Assembly (NCBI GenBank): GCA_026706485.1
Contig: JAPOYR010000010.1
Span: 333,798 to 397,797 of the forward strand
DNA from: Chloroflexota bacterium
GTDB lineage: Bacteria > Chloroflexota > UBA11872
DNA: 64,000 nt
Reading direction: 5' to 3'
Below, one piece after another: positions 59,313 to 64,000 of the stretch. Under the pieces are notes generated by a model. That model saw only the letters and a list, made by a program, of their open reading frames with translations. It did not search any database and was not told where the DNA came from. Both the position numbers and the translations under genes were made by a program. Position 1 is the stretch's first letter. Every line of letters starts with the position of its first letter.

Positions 59313-61049
59313 CTAATTCCTGTTCTGTCTCCGCATATTCTCCACGGATTCGTTGAAGTCCGGAACATCTCGCTCCTGAGACCACTCGTCCCAAAAGTCT
59401 ATCGTAGCGCTCAATGGCTTCTCGCTAGGCGGATGAATTCGAATCCGACTCGGCAAGAGAACAGAATCACCAACCACAAGAGCTTCTCCGATATCAAGAA
59501 TCGGAAGCGTGTCCATGAGACCTTCGAGACTCTCTGGCATCAAACGACGCACTGTTGATTGATCGTCACTATTAGTAAGTCGCAGAGACATAACGTTATG
59601 GCACTGACTCAATATTGTCGCACTCACGTCAGACGGTCGCTGGCTCACCACTAACAGTGCCACCCCATATTTCCGGCCTTCCTTGGCAATTTTCTCAAAA
59701 TTCTCAATTGCACGTTGCTCCACGGGATTCGCACCTTCCTTATGCGACAGATAAACGTGAGCTTCGTCGCATACCAGTGCCATAGGCTTGCGATTCTTTC
59801 GATCCGTCCAAAACTGGACCTGGTAAATAACTCGGGCAACGAGCCCGACAATAACAGGCAATATCTCAGCTGGTACTTCCGAAAAGTCAATGACTTTGAT
59901 CTGGGATTCATCGGCCGAGTAGTCGACGAGCTGTTTGACGATATCTGCCATCGCGAAATACTCGTGTGACGCAGACGGTGCTTGAAAGAGGAATCCATAT
60001 CGCTTGTCAGTAAGCCTACTATTCAGACGCAGAAGCAAACGGCTAAACTGACCATGAAACGGACCGTTCTTTTCTCCCCTGGAACCTGGTATGCGCTCCT
60101 CATTTAGTCGCTTTAGCTCTTGCACTACATCGTCTATCGCAAAAGGGATGGGGCTGTCCAATGTGAAAGCACTCAAGACTTCCACATTATTCAGTTCCTC
60201 CAAGCCCTTCTTTTTCTCAGCTACCACCGCGTCCTGAAACACCATCACCTGGTTGTGCGCGCTAAACTCACTTCTGTCTATGAACATTGCCTGAAGCTCT
60301 TCGGCATTCAGCAACCAGTAGGGCAGGAAGAGAAGTGACTCGCTGGACTGCCCTAGTTCCTCGGGACCCGGAACGCGAAGATGACGGGCGTAAGAGAGCT
60401 CTCCATATTCCCCGTGAAGATCGAACACGATCAAGTTGGCCGACGGAAGGCGTGAGGCTTGCTCCAATATTGCTGCGACTGACCACGATTTCCCGGATCC
60501 AGTGCTACCAAGTAGTGACGCATGACGTTGAAAGAATCGATTGCCATCCAAATATGCCGCAGCATTCTCGTCTATCGTATACCTACCAACTTCAAGCGAG
60601 TGAGCTCCCTTAGTCTCCGCCGACAGAAGGGCCATAAACGCTTGCAGAGGAGCATCCCTCAGCACAAGGCACTTGCCATCAATCTCCGGCACTTGGATTA
60701 GCGAACGCGAGAATTGAGACTCATTTTCAAGACTTTGCGAGACAGTGCCCACGAGGGTAATTCGAACAGAGTTAAGAACTCGCTCCCGCTGGACCGTCAA
60801 GTTCGCTATCTCCGGATCTTCGTCGAGCTCCGAATCCGTAAGGTCTTCAAGAACAGGCGTCTTTACCACGCGATCGATTACACCAATCAGCCATTCATCG
60901 ATCGGTCCCGGCAACTCAATTGCCACCAACTGGCCGACCCGTGCTTTCCGGAGATCTTCGTCACTGTCTACCTGAACGTCAACCCGTCGCGTGTCCACAG
61001 CGCGAATGCTACCGAGTTCGTGCGACGCATCGAACGCAAAAATCGCCAT
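59313..61049 (-). CDS. herA: HerA-type ATPase of a SIR2-HerA defence pair
   Basis: 578 residues from the ATG at 61049, one base after the SIR2 stop. An N-terminal beta-barrel (HAS-type) domain is followed by Walker A 'ASLLGSTGSGKSWSVAAILE' (~180) and Walker B 'KPMALVCDEAHVYLSHKEGA' (~425), with the HerA-type 'EGRKYGVALLVVSQRPSDVS' and 'ATILSQCHNVMSLRLTN'. HerA forms hexameric rings and, with SIR2, assembles into a large complex that senses phage DNA. Visibly AT-richer than its flanks, like SIR2, so the pair was probably acquired as one unit. Confidence 0.85.
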   Translation of the reverse strand: MAIFAFDASHELGSIRAVDTRRVDVQVDSDEDLRKARVGQLVAIELPGPIDEWLIGVIDRVVKTPVLEDLTDSELDEDPEIANLTVQRERVLNSVRITLVGTVSQSLENESQFSRSLIQVPEIDGKCLVLRDAPLQAFMALLSAETKGAHSLEVGRYTIDENAAAYLDGNRFFQRHASLLGSTGSGKSWSVAAILEQASRLPSANLIVFDLHGEYGELSYARHLRVPGPEELGQSSESLLFLPYWLLNAEELQAMFIDRSEFSAHNQVMVFQDAVVAEKKKGLEELNNVEVLSAFTLDSPIPFAIDDVVQELKRLNEERIPGSRGEKNGPFHGQFSRLLLRLNSRLTDKRYGFLFQAPSASHEYFAMADIVKQLVDYSADESQIKVIDFSEVPAEILPVIVGLVARVIYQVQFWTDRKNRKPMALVCDEAHVYLSHKEGANPVEQRAIENFEKIAKEGRKYGVALLVVSQRPSDVSATILSQCHNVMSLRLTNSDDQSTVRRLMPESLEGLMDTLPILDIGEALVVGDSVLLPSRIRIHPPSEKPLSATIDFWDEWSQERDVPDFNESVENMRRQNRN

Positions 61050-61050
61050 A

Positions 61051-62169
61051 TCAGTCCCCAATCAGTTCCACTGTGAACTTCGAAATATCCCACAGTTGCT
61101 TCCCTGGCAACCTAAGCCAATCGGCGTACTGCCTATTGAAAATACGCGTCCCACATGCGTCCTCCTCCGGAATCTTGCAGACAAGCCAAAGGTTGTCTGC
61201 CCGATCGAGTAGCGATTCAATCCGCACGTTTGAGTCTCTAGTCACAATAAGCCCCTTGCACGAATGGTCAATGAGCTTGCGATTGATGTATGATTCAAGA
61301 TGATTGTCGTTGAAGCCATAGCCGAGAAATAAGAACCGAGACGCTTTGTCGATTGCCGCGTCAGCAGAAGCCAATAGTTCGCGTCTATGAATCTGCAATT
61401 CTCGAAACTTCGAAAGCCCTGGAGTAATCATCACGCGGCTCGCAAAACCGGGCGCATTCCACATCCACGAATTGTTCTCGACTAGCACATTATTATGAAA
61501 GAATAGATTAAGCGAGCCATGAACCTTATATACGCGGATGTGTTTGCGGTATTTCGTAACGGTGCGCATCCGGCTGCCCTGCATCACATTGCGTTTATAC
61601 TGCATAGACTGCGCCGCCATTGCCCAATCAAGATCGCGCTGAATTCCACCACAGAATCCGGTTGTATATGGTATAGAGTGATAATCGCAGCTGTGCTCAA
61701 ATAGCGTGTCATAGTTCGGTGTTAAGACATGCAGCGTGCTATCTGATGGTGGAAGCGTGTCCACTATGCGCTTGAAGAACCCCGCCGCTGGCCACTCGAT
61801 GTCACCCTTAGACAACCTTAAAGAAAATTGACGATCGATTTTCGAAATGAACTCAGCCGTCGCATGTGTGATGGCAGCCACTAGTTCGGAGTCCGCGACG
61901 TTGTCGAGTGCAGCCTCGAGATCGTGTCCGCTCTTGAGGGATTTCAAGGCTTCGTTCCACTGCATAGCTTGCCTGGAATTGCAGCCATCAACGGTGACTG
62001 AGTTCGTGAGTTCCTCCGTGAGCGCCGGCATTCCGAAGCGCGGGTCAAGTGCACACGACATACCACTCCCCAGAAAGACAAATGGCTTGTCGCGAAAGAA
62101 ATCGCGCAAAGCCGTCTTCGCAATATCCTCGGTAAGGGACGGTCTTCCTGCTTTGTCGCTACTTGTCAT
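61051..62169 (-). CDS. SIR2-like NADase of a SIR2-HerA defence pair
   Basis: 372 residues. 'KPFVFLGSGMSCALDPRFGM' (~29-48) is the NAD-binding G-x-G-x-S-like loop, 'LHVLTPNYDTLFEHSCDYHS' (~145-164) gives the T-x-N-Y-D motif, and 'RVYKVHGSLNLFFHN' (~217) gives the HGS catalytic His. Proteins of this kind hydrolyse NAD+ when infection is sensed, starving the cell and phage. Its start overlaps the helicase stop by 11 bases and its stop nearly touches the HerA start. AT-richer than the helicase, so it appears inserted behind it. No distinct promoter visible, so it relies on read-through. Confidence 0.8.
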   Translation of the reverse strand: MTSSDKAGRPSLTEDIAKTALRDFFRDKPFVFLGSGMSCALDPRFGMPALTEELTNSVTVDGCNSRQAMQWNEALKSLKSGHDLEAALDNVADSELVAAITHATAEFISKIDRQFSLRLSKGDIEWPAAGFFKRIVDTLPPSDSTLHVLTPNYDTLFEHSCDYHSIPYTTGFCGGIQRDLDWAMAAQSMQYKRNVMQGSRMRTVTKYRKHIRVYKVHGSLNLFFHNNVLVENNSWMWNAPGFASRVMITPGLSKFRELQIHRRELLASADAAIDKASRFLFLGYGFNDNHLESYINRKLIDHSCKGLIVTRDSNVRIESLLDRADNLWLVCKIPEEDACGTRIFNRQYADWLRLPGKQLWDISKFTVELIGD

Positions 62170-64000
62170 TCAGGGTCTGATATTGCCGTTCAGATTCGTT
62201 GAGCACCACGGGCTGCGTGAGGGCATCCACTTGCAGCCAATAGTGTTGCACTTTGCGGACTTCGTGCCACGGGCGCTGGGCCGGATCCTTGACCGGCTCC
62301 TGCAATTGAGGGTCTCCCGCGCAATTGGTGACGACGTACAGCCAGTAGCAGTCGCGGCGGTCCTCGGCGACACGGCGCTCATTGGGTGTGAGCAAGATGG
62401 TCCCGGACGCGGCAGCCAGTCCCTTCACCTCGATGAGCCGCAGCTCGCCGGACTTCGTGTCGAGGCTCGTCACGTCGTAGCCGAGGTTCTTGGTGTGCAC
62501 GTCCTCCACCAGCCGTCCTTCGGACTTCTCGTGTTCCATAACCACCCGCATGGCCGTCATCTCTGTCTCCGGATTGGGCCGCAGTCGCCTAACCTCCGGG
62601 TGCTCAATCTCTGGATGGGGTAGCACGAGCACGCTGGCCAGCCGCTCGACGCCCTGCAGTGTCAGCGCGCGCTGCCGGGTGAGCTCGCGCCGTCGACGGT
62701 CGCGGCGTGTCAGCACTTCGTCGTAGCGAGCTTCGGCCTGGGCCTTGCGGCCCTCGGCGCCCGGAATCTGCTGCTCCACCTCCTCGACGGCGCGGCCGAT
62801 CTCCTGGTCGGTGCGCTGCAGCACCTCGGTCAAGGCCAACTCGACATGCTCGGCGATGCGATCGACCTCGGCCAGCCGCTCTTCGCGCTCTCTGTCGATG
62901 AACGGCGCGAGAGCATGCTCATGCAGCCAGGTGCTTGGTTCTGGCAAAGACGCCACGGCAGGCAGATCGTCGGGCGGGACGGCGGGCGTCAGATTTCCGA
63001 GGATCTCCGGCTCCCGCAGGCGGGGCGTGTCGCCGTCGGCCAATTCCACTGTGAATAGCCGTTCGTGGATGACGTTACTTAGGCCGTCCACAACTCTCGC
63101 GCGGTAGATATCGAGCCGAGCCGGCATCTCGTGATCCAGCGAATGGAAGCAGGCGCCTTTGGCGAAAGCCTCTCGTCCCGCCTCGAGACCATGCCGCCGC
63201 AAGGCTTCGAAGAGTGAATGTCCGGGCGTGACCCATTCCAGGCTGCCAGCCTCCGCCGTCTCGCGGTCGGTGGATAGACGCGGATAGCGGGACGCAATGT
63301 CGGCCAGTTTCCAGTCCGGAGCGCGGTCGTAGGCCTTGAGCACTGAGGACGTGCGGCCAGGATCGAACGAATGGGGCATGTGGCGCACCGGCGTGAGCGT
63401 GAGCGCAGCGTTTTCCGCGCAGGCCGCCATGAAACGGGCGATGGTCTCGGGCACCATGCGGCGCTCCTGGGCGCGGGCGCGGCGTTCGACGAGCATGTCG
63501 AGGTTCAGCCGCTTGGCTGCCAGGCCCTCCAGCGCCGTCTGGCAGATATCGCGGAAGCGCACTTCATCCACGTCCCTCAGCAGCCGCTCCTCTAGATCGG
63601 CGTCGCCCAACCTGCCCGCGTAGTAGTCCCGGAACACGCGCTCTACGTGGGCCGCGGGCAGCACCTCGCCAACCACGTTGAACACGGCGTCGTCATCCAG
63701 GGCGTTGCGGATTTCCTGCAGCTTGTCCAGCAGCCGCTGCAGCACGCGCCCCTCGATCGTATTGGTAGCGACGAAGTTGAAGATTAGGCAGTCGAGCCGT
63801 TGGCCATACCGGTGGATGCGCCCCATGCGCTGTTCCAGGCGATTGGGATTCCAGGGGATGTCGTAGTTGAAGAGGAAGTTGCAGCACTGCAGGTTGATGC
63901 CCTCACCCGCCGCCTCCGTGGCCACCAGGACCTGAATCTTGCCGTCGCGGAACTGCTGCTCGGCGTGGAGACGTGTGCCAGGCTCGTCGCGCGAGCCCGG
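62159..64000 (-). CDS. SNF2-type helicase with DUF3883-like C-terminus (5' end outside window)
   Basis: The frame is open to the window edge, so 613 codons of the C-terminal part are seen. Helicase motifs V and VI are present: 'IQVLVATEAAGEGINLQCCN' and 'DIPWNPNRLEQRMGRIHRYG' (first ~60 visible residues). A helical middle follows (two coiled-coil stretches, near 62730-62900), then the DUF3883-like end 'KNLGYDVTSLDTKSGELRLI', 'EVKGLAAASGTILLTPNERR', 'DCYWLYVVTNC'. This build is that of DrmD-type and related restriction-system helicases. The upstream motifs (Walker A/B) are outside the window. It heads the leftward defence array. Confidence 0.8.
   Translation of the reverse strand, partial: PGSRDEPGTRLHAEQQFRDGKIQVLVATEAAGEGINLQCCNFLFNYDIPWNPNRLEQRMGRIHRYGQRLDCLIFNFVATNTIEGRVLQRLLDKLQEIRNALDDDAVFNVVGEVLPAAHVERVFRDYYAGRLGDADLEERLLRDVDEVRFRDICQTALEGLAAKRLNLDMLVERRARAQERRMVPETIARFMAACAENAALTLTPVRHMPHSFDPGRTSSVLKAYDRAPDWKLADIASRYPRLSTDRETAEAGSLEWVTPGHSLFEALRRHGLEAGREAFAKGACFHSLDHEMPARLDIYRARVVDGLSNVIHERLFTVELADGDTPRLREPEILGNLTPAVPPDDLPAVASLPEPSTWLHEHALAPFIDREREERLAEVDRIAEHVELALTEVLQRTDQEIGRAVEEVEQQIPGAEGRKAQAEARYDEVLTRRDRRRRELTRQRALTLQGVERLASVLVLPHPEIEHPEVRRLRPNPETEMTAMRVVMEHEKSEGRLVEDVHTKNLGYDVTSLDTKSGELRLIEVKGLAAASGTILLTPNERRVAEDRRDCYWLYVVTNCAGDPQLQEPVKDPAQRPWHEVRKVQHYWLQVDALTQPVVLNESERQYQTLNDK

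Overview
The window is high-GC bacterial DNA packed with mobile-element and defence genes. I see no core housekeeping genes, rRNA or intact tRNA. The style of the genes (HsdR remnant, PIN/ribbon-helix-helix pairs, DUF433/DUF5615 module) recalls uncultured marine or sponge-associated Chloroflexota. That assignment is a weak inference, because nothing here is a phylogenetic marker.

Layout. 1-2.6 kb: the end of a repeat protein, then three small membrane proteins. Each of these, and the tape-measure gene after them, sits behind a copy of the same ~38-bp hairpin element. 2.87-11.2 kb: the tail, host-attachment and lysis end of a prophage or phage-derived particle (tape measure, baseplate-like protein, duplicated tail-fibre genes, propeller, three-domain lysin, holin-like proteins). 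11.2-14.5 kb: a junction zone with an IS5-type remnant, an ArsR/VOC operon, the 3' half of a tRNA-Leu gene, a 183-bp repeat, a broken PIN toxin gene and decayed phage head genes. 14.5-15.0 kb: an AT-rich patch. 15.0-18.9 kb: a cluster of small membrane-anchored proteins sharing an unrecognised domain. 19-22.6 kb: an AAA/DUF4143-type ATPase, a DUF6226-like gene and a transposase scrap. 22.9-30.2 kb: a GmrSD-type gene, a broken DNA methyltransferase-HNH gene and many tiny overlapping genes. 30.6-35.1 kb: a 1505-residue STAND NTPase, a likely anti-phage protein. 35.4-40.4 kb: a conjugative or mobilisable module (replication-relaxation protein, seven 83-bp tandem repeats, a perfect 13-bp inverted repeat, a VirD4/TraG-like ATPase and two paralogues of unknown function). 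41-43.3 kb: an HsdR remnant and a toxin-antitoxin cluster, including a second copy of the 183-bp repeat and PIN pseudogene. 44-64 kb: a defence island.

The defence island has two divergent arms. The rightward arm is a three-gene operon: a GHKL ATPase and two proteins of unknown function. The leftward arm, in transcription order, is: an SNF2-type helicase with a DUF3883-like C-terminus (cut by the window edge), SIR2, HerA, a chimeric pseudogene, a DUF262 protein fused to an AlbA_2 domain, a DUF1156 DNA methyltransferase, a DUF499 ATPase and an endonuclease/exonuclease/phosphatase-family protein. Helicase, DUF1156 methylase and DUF499 ATPase are known to cluster as a predicted restriction-like system. 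SIR2 with HerA is a known NAD-depleting abortive-infection pair and looks inserted into that older array.

The methylase would mark self DNA, the DUF499 ATPase and helicase would act on foreign DNA, and SIR2-HerA would be a suicidal backup. The GHKL trio may be an extra module or an independent, undescribed system. Decay is common: at least eight genes carry in-frame stops, frameshifts or large deletions, as expected for an island with rapid turnover.
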